Source: Fusarium oxysporum f. sp. lycopersici 4287
Lineage: Eukaryota; Ascomycota; Sordariomycetes; Hypocreales; Nectriaceae
Reading direction: 5' to 3'
NCBI RefSeq assembly: GCF_000149955.1
Contig: NC_030997.1
Coordinates: 2,092,714 to 2,156,713 of the forward strand
DNA: 64,000 nt
Shown here: positions 30,980-41,651 of the stretch, in pieces
Position numbering within the stretch: position 1 is the stretch's first letter
How the letters are laid out: every line of letters starts with the position of its first letter
Program-made: the position numbers and the translations under genes
The notes under the pieces: generated by a model
Told to the model about the DNA's origin: nothing
Database searches by the model: none
The model's input: only the letters and a program-made list of their open reading frames with translations

Positions 30980-32126
30980 TTACATGTTGCAAAACGCGTG
31001 ATTCTGTAGAACACAGATCTCTTCTCTAGCCCGGGCGCAGAGTTCACCAACTTCTTCGTACGTCAGTCCCTGCTTCTTTATCAGCGGCATCATGCTCAGC
31101 GTTTCAAAACTGCGGCTTAGGGCAAGGTTAAACCAGCGAGCGACGTCCTGCTCGTACGAATTACTAGTCCAAGGACAGACAAAGGCTTGAATGACCTTTT
31201 CCTTGACATCGGTGAACCCCGCAGCCTTGATCAATTGTTGCATCTTCGCCGGTACAACTCTGGCACTACGATTGGACTTGTCCATACTGGAAAGGAAAAG
31301 CTCCGACCATCTCTGAAAAGATGAGTTTTCGGGCTGGTCATCGCCTTGCCACCTTGGAGTCCAATCAATCTCTACATGTTCGATGTAGCCATGGTCTGGA
31401 GCCAAATGCCTTCTCATATGTTAGTCCTAGCCAAGCTTGTAGTGTCGGACTTACTCGAAGACATTGCCATAGATTTGCGGCCATAAATCCGTCTGTATGC
31501 TTCCGAGTAACATGCGCATATGGATCAAATCACAGTCCGTCAATAGCGAATCCCATATTGGTTCTTCTATATCAAATTGTTTCGAAGTGACTCCTCTTGG
31601 GATCCTAAAGCAAGTTAATCAACCATCCACAATTGATATTTCTCGGGTCTTACAATGCGGACTGAACCTGGTTCAAGTCTATGGCCATAATTTGGGCATC
31701 GAACAAGTAGCTTTCTCATGTGAGTCAATTTCTATCGCCCGGAATTTTCATCCGATGAACGTACTCTTCAGCCAAACAAATGGGCCAAATGCCTGTTCCT
31801 GTGCCAAGATCCATGATTTTGGGCGAACGTCGCGTAATAGGAGCACTAAAAGGCTCGCCTCGTGCCACGAGAAAACACTTATGGAATATGTCAAGTCGCT
31901 CTAGCTCCTCCTGGGCGGTAACTGTCAGGGTGTCATTGAACTTTTGATGATTGGTGTAAGCTTACCGAGTCGATAGGAAAAACGTATGTACCGCGCTTCC
32001 ATGAGCCATAGAAGCGACCATTCTCGAGGTGCTTCTCCTCGGATTCGGTATCACTAGAGGATAGAAACACAAACGATGAGTCTGATTGGGGCACCAAAAA
32101 CGTGGGTGCAAGACGTACCTTGACAT
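30980..32126 (-). CDS. LaeA/UMTA-like SAM methyltransferase, 292 aa
   Basis: Predicted SAM-dependent methyltransferase of the LaeA-like fungal family; its substrate is unknown. ATG at 32126. Exons are 32119..32126 (8 nt), 31966..32053, 31765..31910, 31654..31710, 31455..31604 and 30980..31409. The five 45-65-nt introns all have GT...AG and phases that add to 879 nt. Seen: [17 protein letters not shown] (family N-terminal motif), DLGTGTGIW (SAM motif I), AIDLNQVQ (motif II), [11 protein letters not shown], then [10 protein letters not shown] and the conserved C-terminal helix [12 protein letters not shown] possible sixth intron with donor GTAAGC right at the stop could change the C-terminus. 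Divergent promoter shared with the kinase gene at 32642. Confidence 0.8.
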
Positions 32127-32641
32127 CACAAACCGCAAAAGACCCCCACGCCGTGATGAGATGCAGGGTGGCTTGAGTGTGGCAAACGTTTCAAATGAGG
32201 AGGATTTTGCATGCAAGACCGAAAGAGGGATCTTTGAGTGGAGAATCAAGCTGCGGGTGATCAGTGCAGGTCGGTGGGTTGGTAGTGTTTAATTATGGGA
32301 GATGCACGTGACATTAATTGCCAAATCGTACTGGTGCCTGCGACACAGTGCTAGGTCGCCTACGTAATTGCGCTACAAACTAACACAAGCCCGTAGTCGT
32401 GCGTTCGTTTGTTCTTGCACTGGCGTCTGCAGCGGGGTACCAGGTATGGCAAGCCTCCCATTTGTTAGTCATCGATGTGGGGAAAGCGGGGAACTGAGTT
32501 GACGCGTCTCTAGCGCGGTTTCCACGGCAGCAGGGCCATTGTCGTTTCAATGTTTTCCTTCTCCAGACATTTTATGAAGAATTGTTCTGAATGCTTATCG
32601 CTACCCTCTTCCCGCACATTTGAATTAATCAATCAGACTCG
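32127..32641. other. Divergent promoter region
   Basis: 515 bp between the methyltransferase (minus) and nuclease/kinase fusion (plus) starts. Co-regulation is possible but not shown. No gene or repeat seen. Confidence 0.5.
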
Positions 32642-34825
32642 ATGGAAGAAGTAGAGAGGCTGCTGAAGCTGTTGGAGGGAGAACAGCGCCGACGCGAAGC
32701 CGCCGAAAATCGTGCCGCCGAAGAACGACAAAAACGCGAGGCCATCGAAAGACGCGCAACCGCATCGCAGCCATTATCAATCAATCCGTACCTTGAGACC
32801 TGCCATACTCTCCGCCTAGCTATCGATATCGTCACCGATCGGTCCCTCACGACCCAAGGCGATACGACTAATCCGACCGGCCGCTTCTACCCTCGTCGAA
32901 TCGTCCCTTGGGATGCATTCCCAACAAAGCAAGAAAAAGTTTGGGCCGACTTGGCCTTCAGTCCCTCGTTCGCCGCCCAGTCCTGTTTTCCATCTCGACA
33001 CCAGCTAGAATACGTGGAGTCGTTGCTTCATCCGATTAGTAGCGAGATTGACCTTCGAAACAGTGAGCGGGACGTGGTAGAGAACGCAGTTCAGAAGCTT
33101 GTGGATGCTACATACGCCGATCTAACCCTGAGAAGCCACCTTGGTCTCAACGGAACGTTGACGTTTGAGAGTCATACCAATCTTGGAATTGCCGACGAGT
33201 CTCTTTCCGAATCTATGGATCAAGTCTCCCTCAGCTCGAGACCATCGGCCCGAACATCGAGGCGTCGGAAAGCACGAGGAAAAGGCAACCGGGCAGACCA
33301 GTTCTGCATATCCCGAACGTCAGACGGTCAGAGGTTCCCAGCAGTCGCGATTGAGTACAAAGCCCCCCATAAACTGAGTCGCGATGAGGTCATTACGGGA
33401 CTCGTCGGAGAAATCCAACCCGACCGCGATGTGATCAATCAGGAGGGCGAGGGTTTCGAGTTCGAAGCTAGGAGACTCACCACCGCCGTGATAACGCAGC
33501 TCTTCTCGTACATGATTGGTAAAGGTACGCAGTATGGCTACGTCTGTACAGGGGAGACGTACATCTTCTTGCACATACCAAGGGATCCCTCCTGCGTCTA
33601 CTACTCTGTTTGCATACCGAGTCTAGATGTTGAAGACGATGACGAGAATCGCCTTCACCGGACGGCTGTGGCGCAAGTCTACGCCTTTGTACTCCAAGCT
33701 ATTCGATCGCCACTGCCGTCTCAGGCGTGGCACAACGCTGCAGACCAACTCGATACATGGGCTGTAGAGTACGACGACGTGCTCAGAAGCATCCCTGCGA
33801 CGCTCCGCAAAGCAAAGCGCACCACACCATACAGAGCACAACGATGGCAAGGTTTCACACGCTCGCCGATCCGAACGCGTTCGCAATGCCTGCCTCTCGA
33901 AGATAAGAAGGTTCAATCCAGCGACGACAATAACGAAGATGACGAAAGCCCTTCTCCAACACCGAATCTAACCGGTCGTTCATTAGGCGAGTCGAGAAGC
34001 ACGAGTTCGAGTGAAACACAAGTGCAAGGAAGAGTGTCCGATACGCAAGGGAATGCGGACAAGCGACAAAATATACGAGACCGGCCATACTGCACCCATG
34101 CATGTCTGCGTGGAATTGCTTCCGGCGGCCCTCTAGACGAGAGGTGCCCTAACATCGCGGACCATGGCGAGGCACATATCGACCGACGGAGCTTTGTTGC
34201 CCTCTTGCGCGATCAACTGGCAACTGATCGTGGGGATGATGCTGATTGTACGCCACTTGGCATCTCGGGATCGCGAGGATCCCTCTTCAAGCTATGCCTG
34301 TCATTGCGTGGTTACACGCTCGTGACTAAAGGTGTAGAGGCAATGGATGCAAGACATCTACGGCACGAAAATAAGATGTACGATCATGTTTGGTCACTTC
34401 AGGGCACCGTCGTACCAGTCTGTCTGGGTATAGTTGACCTTATCAAGCCGTATTACTTCGACAGTGGCGTATATGTACATTTTTTGTTACTCAGTTATGG
34501 CGGTCGGCCTGTCTTGCGAGAGATGGAAGAGGTTAGGCCGAATGTTGTCGACCAGATCATTGTAGCGCTCAAGCGACTTCACCAGTACCGAATCTTGCAC
34601 CACGATGCGGAGCCACGCAACGTCCTGTATGATCGATCAAGCGGGGGATGCATGTTGGTAGACTTGATGCTGGCGGAGATTCATGATCGACAACCTCTTG
34701 GATCCATTAATTGTAACAGACAAAGCCGGAAAAGGAAGTCGGTGACGGGCAAGCATGTACCAGATGCCTTTTCCGTCGAGGTGCAGTCTCTGCGGGCGAG
34801 TCTGATCCAAGAGGTTATCGGATGA
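32642..34825 (+). CDS. Restriction-nuclease-like plus kinase-like fusion protein, 727 aa
   Basis: Single exon from the ATG at 32642. Residues 1-42 are a charged coiled coil. About 95-340 contain an alpha/beta core with VAIEYKAPHKL (Glu238, Lys240), the E-x-K half of a PD-(D/E)xK active site. About 415-480 are acidic and Ser-rich. From about 535 onward it is a divergent protein kinase fold: TKG (ATP-lysine position), RHENKMYDHVWSLQG (alphaC Glu), hinge HFLLLSYGG, then HHDAEPRNVLYD (catalytic Asp655 and Asn660) and VDLMLAE (Asp674, DLM for DFG). All catalytic positions are present, so activity is possible. Related fungal proteins are known to me only as 'protein kinase-like' orphans. Similar nuclease/kinase pairings occur in Crinkler-type effectors. 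The role is inference. Confidence 0.65.
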   Translation: MEEVERLLKLLEGEQRRREAAENRAAEERQKREAIERRATASQPLSINPYLETCHTLRLAIDIVTDRSLTTQGDTTNPTGRFYPRRIVPWDAFPTKQEKVWADLAFSPSFAAQSCFPSRHQLEYVESLLHPISSEIDLRNSERDVVENAVQKLVDATYADLTLRSHLGLNGTLTFESHTNLGIADESLSESMDQVSLSSRPSARTSRRRKARGKGNRADQFCISRTSDGQRFPAVAIEYKAPHKLSRDEVITGLVGEIQPDRDVINQEGEGFEFEARRLTTAVITQLFSYMIGKGTQYGYVCTGETYIFLHIPRDPSCVYYSVCIPSLDVEDDDENRLHRTAVAQVYAFVLQAIRSPLPSQAWHNAADQLDTWAVEYDDVLRSIPATLRKAKRTTPYRAQRWQGFTRSPIRTRSQCLPLEDKKVQSSDDNNEDDESPSPTPNLTGRSLGESRSTSSSETQVQGRVSDTQGNADKRQNIRDRPYCTHACLRGIASGGPLDERCPNIADHGEAHIDRRSFVALLRDQLATDRGDDADCTPLGISGSRGSLFKLCLSLRGYTLVTKGVEAMDARHLRHENKMYDHVWSLQGTVVPVCLGIVDLIKPYYFDSGVYVHFLLLSYGGRPVLREMEEVRPNVVDQIIVALKRLHQYRILHHDAEPRNVLYDRSSGGCMLVDLMLAEIHDRQPLGSINCNRQSRKRKSVTGKHVPDAFSVEVQSLRASLIQEVIG

Positions 34826-36039
34826 GGATGTATACTCACATTTACGGAAGACGGCTGTCTTGTTATGATAACTACACTGTTTAATTCAGAGTATGGCAAT
34901 TGGTCTTGTCAGTACGGAAAGATTGCAAGTTAGTAAGCATAATGCTGTTTAATATCCCCGATGTCCCTCTTGCTAGATAACCGTAAATCTTCTGCAGCCC
35001 TTCCAGAAGGTCCTCTTTTATCCGCGTTGTTCATCAGATCTATACCTGGATAGTCTAGCTATTTTACGTCGTTGCCAATTAGTCGACAAGTCATCTGGCA
35101 TGGACACACCTGATATCGTGCATGATGTTGATGCAGTGCTGATGATCAGCTAGGAAAAATTATCATATCAATTCCGGCCCATGATTCGGGAGCCCATTTC
35201 TGCAGCAGGAGGAAACCGCAGCTCGATAGAAGAATTCGCAATCAAGATGTCTTTCGTTAAGGTAGACATTAACACTGTGGAAAGTGAAAATTGAACTGCT
35301 TAAGGAGAGGGGACGGATTTACAGAGGAGCCTAGCGTAGCTTGGCCTGAGCCCCGATGCGGAACCGCTGAGGGAGCCGAACGGGAACGGGATTTGTTCTA
35401 AGCCCCGGTAAGAAACCGGGTCAACGGGGCCAAATTAATCGCAGCATTCTCCCGCGGCCTCGCGCCGGCCGGCCCACATCTCACCGACTGTGGGTCGTTC
35501 CGGACGGAGCACGTCAGCCGGGCGCAAAGCAGGCACACGAGGGTCTGCGAACTTGATGCAAGTTGCAGATCCATGTTTCTGCAGAAGCGCGGTCAGCCCA
35601 TCTCTTTCAGCTCTGAGTCGCCGAACTTTAAAAACTGATTCTCCAGTGGCCTCGAACTCTTGCCCGGCGATATACTAATACGCGGGTACGCCTTGCTACG
35701 TTATTTAGTTGGAAGCCTTCTACGCTCAACTGTGCACCACCTCCGCCCTTGGATGTTGCCCTAGTCCTTATAGGTAAATCGTAACATATGTATTGAGTCT
35801 ATTACTATCCCATCTCCGACTAATGTTCTTCTCACGCCTGCCTTGTGAGTTCGTCTCTACACCGTCTCAATGTGTCGATGGATCAAACGAGATTCTGTCT
35901 AGGGAATTACCTGTGCGTCTATATTCAGCTGGAGTAGAATAAAGATAAGAACAACAACGTTGGGGGAATTACTTGGGTACGAATGACAGGTAGGGACCAT
36001 GGCTTCGGCAGCATAAGGACTGGAGGTTTGGTCGTAGGT
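34826..36039. other. Intergenic region; duplicated flank from about 35318
   Basis: 34826..35317 holds no gene. From about 35318 the sequence matches about 44322 onward and forms the 3' flank of the NLR duplication. Short frames here are not conserved between the copies. Confidence 0.55.
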
Positions 36040-39000
36040 TCAACCGAAACCGGTAGAGTCTAAAGCCGAGGCAATTTCGTTCGTTCCCTGATGTTTTTTT
36101 GAGCTGGATCGCTTTCCGGTCATCATTTTGGCACCGTTCGGATTGAGTAATTGCACGATCTCGGGGTTACCGCCACGTGAGGCAGCCTGTAGTGTCTGCG
36201 CGTTAACATCCGCTCCTCTGTCTAGCAGTAGTTGCACAACCTCGAGGTTGCCCTCAATTGAGGCAGCCTGTAGAGTATTACCGTATAAGCCGCCCTGCGC
36301 GTTGAGATTGTCTCCTTTGTCTAGCAGCAGTTGCACAACCTCTCGGTTACCCATATATAAGGCAGCTTGCAGAGTATTATCATACTCGCCGCCTTGCGCG
36401 TTGATCTTGGCTCCTTTATCGAGGAGAAGTCGCACAACCTCTTGATGGCCTTCATATATGGCAGCCTGCAGAGCATTGCCGTACTTGCCGCCTTGTGCGT
36501 TGACCTCGGCTCCTTTGTCTAGCAGCAGCTGCACAATCTCTTGATGGCCTTTATATGAGGCAGCCTGCAGAGCATTGCCATACCAGCCGCCCTGTCTATT
36601 AACGTCAGCTCCTTTATCTAGCAGCAGTTGCGCAACCTCTTGATGGCCTTCATATGAGGCAGCCTGCAGAGCATTGCCGTACCGGCCGCCTTGTGCATTG
36701 ACCTCGGCTCCTTTGTCTAGCAGCAGCTGCACAACCTCTTGATGGCCTTCATATGAGGCAGCCTGCAGAGCATTGCCGTACCCGCCGCCCTGCGCGTTGA
36801 CATCTGCTCCTTTATTTAGCAGCAGTTGCACGACCTCCTGGTGATCGTGAATTATGGCAGCATTTAGAGCATTGCCGTACTTGCCGCCCTGTCTATTAAC
36901 GTCGGCTCCTTTATCTAGCAGCAGTTGCACAACCTCTTGATGGCCTTCATATGAGGCAGCCTGCAGAGCATTGCCGTACCCGCCGCCTTGTGCATTGACC
37001 TCGGCTCCTTTGTCTAGCAGCAGTTGCACAATCTCTTGATGGCCTTCATATGAGGCAGCCTGTAGAGCATTACCGTAGTAGCCGCCCTGTCTATTAACTT
37101 CGGCTCCTTTGTCTAATAGCAGTTGCACGACCTCCTGGTGATCGTGAATTATGGCAGCATTTAGAGCATTGCCGTACTTGCCGCCCTGTCTATTAACGTC
37201 GGCTCCTTTATCTAGCAGTAGTTGCACAACCTCTTGATGGCCTTCATATGAGGCAGCCTGCAGAGCATTGCCGTACCCGCCGCCTTGTGCATTGACCTCG
37301 GCTCCTTTGTCTAGCAGCAGTTGCACAATCTCTTGATGGCCTTCATATGAGGCAGCCTGCAGAGCATTGCCGTACCCGCCGCCCTGCGCGTTGATCTCTG
37401 CTCCTTTATTTAGCAGCAGTTGCACGACCTCCTGGTGATCGTGAATTATGGCAGCATTTAGAGCATTGCCATACTCGCCACCTTGCGCGTTGACATCCGC
37501 TCCCTCATCCAGCAGCAGTTGCATGACCTCTAGGTTGCCCGTATCTGAGGCAGCCTGTAGAGCATTGCCGTACCGGCCGCCTTGTGCATTGACCTCGGCT
37601 CCTTTATCTAGCAGCAGTTGCATAACCTCTCTCTTGCCACGAAATGAGGAAGCCTGCAGAGCATTGCCATACTCGCCACCTTGCGCGTTGATCTCAGCTC
37701 CTTTATCTAGCAGCAGTTGCACAACCTCTTGATGGCCTTCATATGAGGCAGCCTGCAGAGCATTGCCATACTGGCCGCCTTGTGCGTTGATCTCAGCTCC
37801 TTCCGCAATCAGATTTCTTGCAGCCTCTACAAGTCCGCTAAGGCAAGCATAATACAATCCGGATGCTCGAGGAGGTCCTGGTTCACTGTCCCACCGGCGG
37901 TCGGCCTGATACAATCGACACCACCGCCCAAATGCTGTCTCGTCTCGTAAAAAGCTAACGGTAGTTCGAACTATGTCTTCAGAAGCCTCGGCCGAAACGG
38001 CGTAGTCTATCCAGGACTTTGCGGCATACCGTGCCATTGGAAAATTACCGCTAATTGTGCTGTGACTGCCCCTGATGTTGGAAAGGTACGTCAAGCAAGT
38101 TTTAGCGATGGCAATGCTGGCACTTTCGAGGCCGAATTGGGCTTGCTCAAGAAGATACTCTTTGACAGAGAAGTGAGCAAGATGAAGTTCTTCCACGGTC
38201 CCAGCGTAGTTCGTGAATTTGGCGATTACCACCAAGCTGGGGCAGTATCGTAGGATGTCAGTTTTTAGAGATAGTCTGCCATCAACATCGAAGCCCCCAG
38301 GCTCTTGATCTATTTCGGTAGCTATCACTTCGATAGCCTCTGCTAGTGTCAGAGGCCTCTTGGTGTAGACGAGAAACTGCAGGAGACGAATCGCGCTACT
38401 CTTGTATTCCGACGGTATGTTTTGGAACATGCGGTAGTATGTCTCATTCAGATCCCGGGGCAAAGATCTGAGAGCTATCTTGATGGCTTTTGGGGTCAGA
38501 CATCGAGCAAGACTTTCTAGTTGACAAGCTGCCCATCTGAACCTGCGACAAATATCAGAAAAGTATCTTCGATAACTGACATATGCCAAAACTTACATTC
38601 CATCCGCTCTGTTTCCAATCTTGTCGCACATCTCCTCTAGAATACTTGGAGATAACTTTTTATCCACGAAATCAGGCTTCTGCTTAAGCGTTGCCTCAAC
38701 GTAAGCGCATATATCAGCATTGACAGCCTGCTTGTCAAGTAAGATACAATTGTGCTCATCGAACGAGCGAGGGACCGCACTTTGGAACTCTACTTCAGGC
38801 CGGCCAGTAACGATGAGTTGAGCCTTCCTGGATGCTAAATGTTTCAGCCATTGCAGAAGTTCTTCCCTTGTTGTACACTCATCTAGGGCGTCAATGATAA
38901 TGAAAACCTTTCCAGCAGTTTGTATCATGGTGTCAACACAGGCTGACAAGGCATTCGTATCCGGTTGTCTTCGTCCATCATCATGAGAAGTGAAAAGATT

Positions 39001-40443
39001 ATCAAGTCGTCTCGCGGCGTCGTTCCCGGTATAATAAAGCTGAACTGCCAGGGAGCGTAGGAGATCCTCCAGTTTCTGTTTCCTGGGATCGCTAAAGTCG
39101 AAGAAGAAGGCAAGCGTGGTGTGGGTGTCTATTTGCAGAAGATGATCCAGAATCGTCGTACTCAGAATGGTCTTGCCACATCCTGCCAAGCCGTAGAGCC
39201 ACAGGTGTTGACGTGACCCAAGTTTCCATTCCTGGAACACAGGACTGTTTAGAAGCCAGGTCCCAGTGCCGGGATGACGGCGTTTTCTTGCCAAATTGGC
39301 ATTGGTTGAACAATCTGGCGGGGACAGCCATCGCTCGATTTTAGCGAACCGATGATCAGAGGCCATGCTCATCACCGTATGTTTGGTTTCATTTCCCGCG
39401 GATTCGACTGTTCAAGGTTAGAAGAGGAAGCGTGAGATGGCATTGTGATACTAACTAGAACTGAGGATTTCGCTAATAGGCTTCTCGGCCTCGACCTTGC
39501 TGGGAGGAATCTGGTGGAGGAGATCTTTGGCATACGCCGCTGCCATCATTGCCGCATAGCCCTGCCACTCCTTGTTCTTGTGTGAGTCGGAGTAGTCGCA
39601 TATCCCGCGGATCACCAGACACGGGAAATGGTTCATCAAGCCGGCCGCCTCCATCTCGAAACAAAGGACATCCATACTAGCCGCCAGCTTGTCCCGAGCA
39701 AGTGCATCCTTCATCAGTTGGTTTGCGCTGGCGACCAACCCATAATGGATGGCAGGGTCATCCTCCTGCTCGCCCCGTTCTTTTCGATCCACCAGACAAG
39801 CGGGATCGTCGCTGCACACGTCGCCGCATCTATCTGACGAGTCCGGATGCACAATGTCGGACCGGTAGAGTCTATCGCTATCGGAGGGTGGCCGAGAATA
39901 CTTCTGCCGTAAACGAGGCCGTTGTTCCAACACCCTATCAACATGGGCGCTGAGCTGATGCCCTTCCAACTCGTATTCAGCTTCGAGTCCGCTCAATGCT
40001 GTCAGGAGCAACTGTGGCGGCTGGTTCAAGGATCCTGTCGTCACAAACGCATGCTCCTGGATCGTCTTGCCATAGTCATATTGAAACACGCCGCCTTTCC
40101 CATTGCCGCGGGCACTCACAACAACATCGCCAAGGCGTATATCGTGCTTTGCGCTTGGGGCGCCGCCGCCGATGCCGACCATTAATCCGAAACGAATGTT
40201 TGGAAAGCTGCGCAGCATGTCTCTTGCCACAGTGGCGGCGGAGGTCGTACCATACTCAGATTTAGGCAAGACGGCCATGACAACGCTGTGCTTCCCGATT
40301 TTCCCCAGAGCATAGTTATTATTGTCATTGTCGGCAATTGTTTCGAGTTGGTCGTGTTTTTCATCAAAGAAGGCTCGCGCAGCGACAAATTCGGTGGTGA
40401 CGGCACAAATCCAGCCGACCGTGTACTTCTGAGGATTCGACAT
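36040..40443 (-). CDS. NLR1: PNP-NACHT-ankyrin protein, 1433 aa
   Basis: Fungal NLR-type (STAND) protein. ATG at 40443. Exons are 39456..40443, 38597..39407 and 36040..38542 (introns 48 and 54 nt). Residues about 5-315 are a PNP_UDP nucleoside-phosphorylase-like effector domain: [42 protein letters not shown]. About 375-600 are the NACHT NTPase: P-loop GLAGCGKT (402-409) and Walker [12 protein letters not shown] (about 498-507), then the [11 protein letters not shown] junction. A winged-helix-like linker follows. From about 858, 16 near-identical 33-residue ankyrin repeats ([20 protein letters not shown]) end in a decayed one. Expected to oligomerise on ligand binding and act on nucleosides or nucleotides. 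The reading frame is intact. Regulation unknown. Confidence 0.9.
36583..37473 (-). repeat. Higher-order repeat in NLR1 ankyrin array, 3 x 297 bp
   Basis: Repeats 4-12 form three successive blocks of three 33-residue units: one starting [15 protein letters not shown], then two with [10 protein letters not shown]. The second and third block copies are nearly identical in DNA. This shows that whole triplets were duplicated, not single units. Confidence 0.75.
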
Positions 40444-41651
40444 GGTCGGCGATCGATGTCGAGCGGAGAGGAAGACGTGATGTTGTATGGACAGACAATC
40501 GCAAGAGAGCAGCGCTCGAGGAGGCGCATAGCGAGGCCCGCGTGCTCTTGGTGGCGGCGGGCATATATCAGGCTCTGAGGACGTGTGAGGATTTCACCTG
40601 TTGGGCTCACAGCGCTTACATGCAGCAACCCGCGGCAGGCTGAGTGTTGTAGCTACATGATTGGTGAAGAAATCCATGTCAAGGCCACTACGTCTAAGGT
40701 GCGAAGCCAATGGCCGAGCACAAAAGGCGGCCATTTATCAGCTGGGCACCTGGTCTCCCAATAGAAGCAAATCCGGCGAACGGCCAGGCAAACACATACA
40801 TTCATTAATACCTCCAGTCTTTCTTGATTACCGCCCTGTCGTTCTTATGGCCCATACAATCCTTGTACAAACCCCGTGGCTCTTCAAACTTATCGCTCTT
40901 CGCCGCTTGTGTACCAAGACCGTGAGACAGTAATAATAAATGGCCAATTCCTGACTGGGATGAAAAAGCGACAAGAGGAGACTGCCGCTGTTTGATGCAA
41001 GGTATACAGGTGATCGCATGGTTATCAGTGTAGGGCGGGGACCGGTGTTCCGGCGGGCCCAGAAATAAAGGCGGCGCTTATGGTCCCACGCCGACGCGAC
41101 ACCCCACATCTTCCCAGAGCACCTCTGATACATCCCCCAGGGTAATAAAGGTGGAACTCGTGCACGCAACTACAAGATGGAGTGGCGTTTGCCACATATG
41201 GGCCAACGTTATTGGGAGCCATACATCTCTATAACCACTACCGAAAGAATACGGTTTAGTGTCTTCCCCGACGGACTCGTTTCTGTCACACTGTTTTTAG
41301 AGTACACGTTATTATGTCGGCAAATGAGGTCGGGATGATCGGCCTCTAATGGACTCGTCTGCGCTTCGAGGTGTGGAGCGAGCTAATGGTGAGTGCAACG
41401 GACTAACAAACTTTAGTTGCACATCGTGAGGGCGAAGATTAGGCAAGTGTCAATGCGTATCACCTGCCTAACAAAAATGGGTCTACTAAGCTCAACCATT
41501 CATGAGCTTGCTTCTGATTAGATTCTGCCAAAGTTGACCGCCAAATATCGTGGGGTTGATTTTCTCGGTCCGCTTCGAGGCGCTGCAATAACGTTTAATT
41601 TAGTGCCTCATTCTAACAATCAAAACTTCAGATTATAGCTAGATCGAGATC
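40444..41651. other. Upstream region of NLR1 and of the NTase gene
   Basis: The first 300 bp are shared with the NLR2 upstream region; the remaining 900 bp are unique. Frames here (for example 40828..41169) have no motif. It probably holds divergent promoters for NLR1 (minus) and the gene at 41652 (plus). Confidence 0.5.

Larger units (their letters stand above)
35318..40740. repeat. Segmental duplication, copy 1
   Basis: About 5.4 kb with direct similarity to 44322..50560, including 3' flank, whole NLR gene, introns and about 300 bp of upstream region. Intron positions and lengths are the same in both (48 nt, then 54 or 58 nt). Outside these limits the copies lose similarity. Same orientation, about 3.6 kb apart. 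Confidence 0.8.

Noticed and set aside
31962..32249. Minus-strand 95-residue frame at the methyltransferase 5' end
   Set aside because: It reads through an intron in the wrong frame; the spliced frame rebuilds the conserved ENGRFYGSW motif instead.
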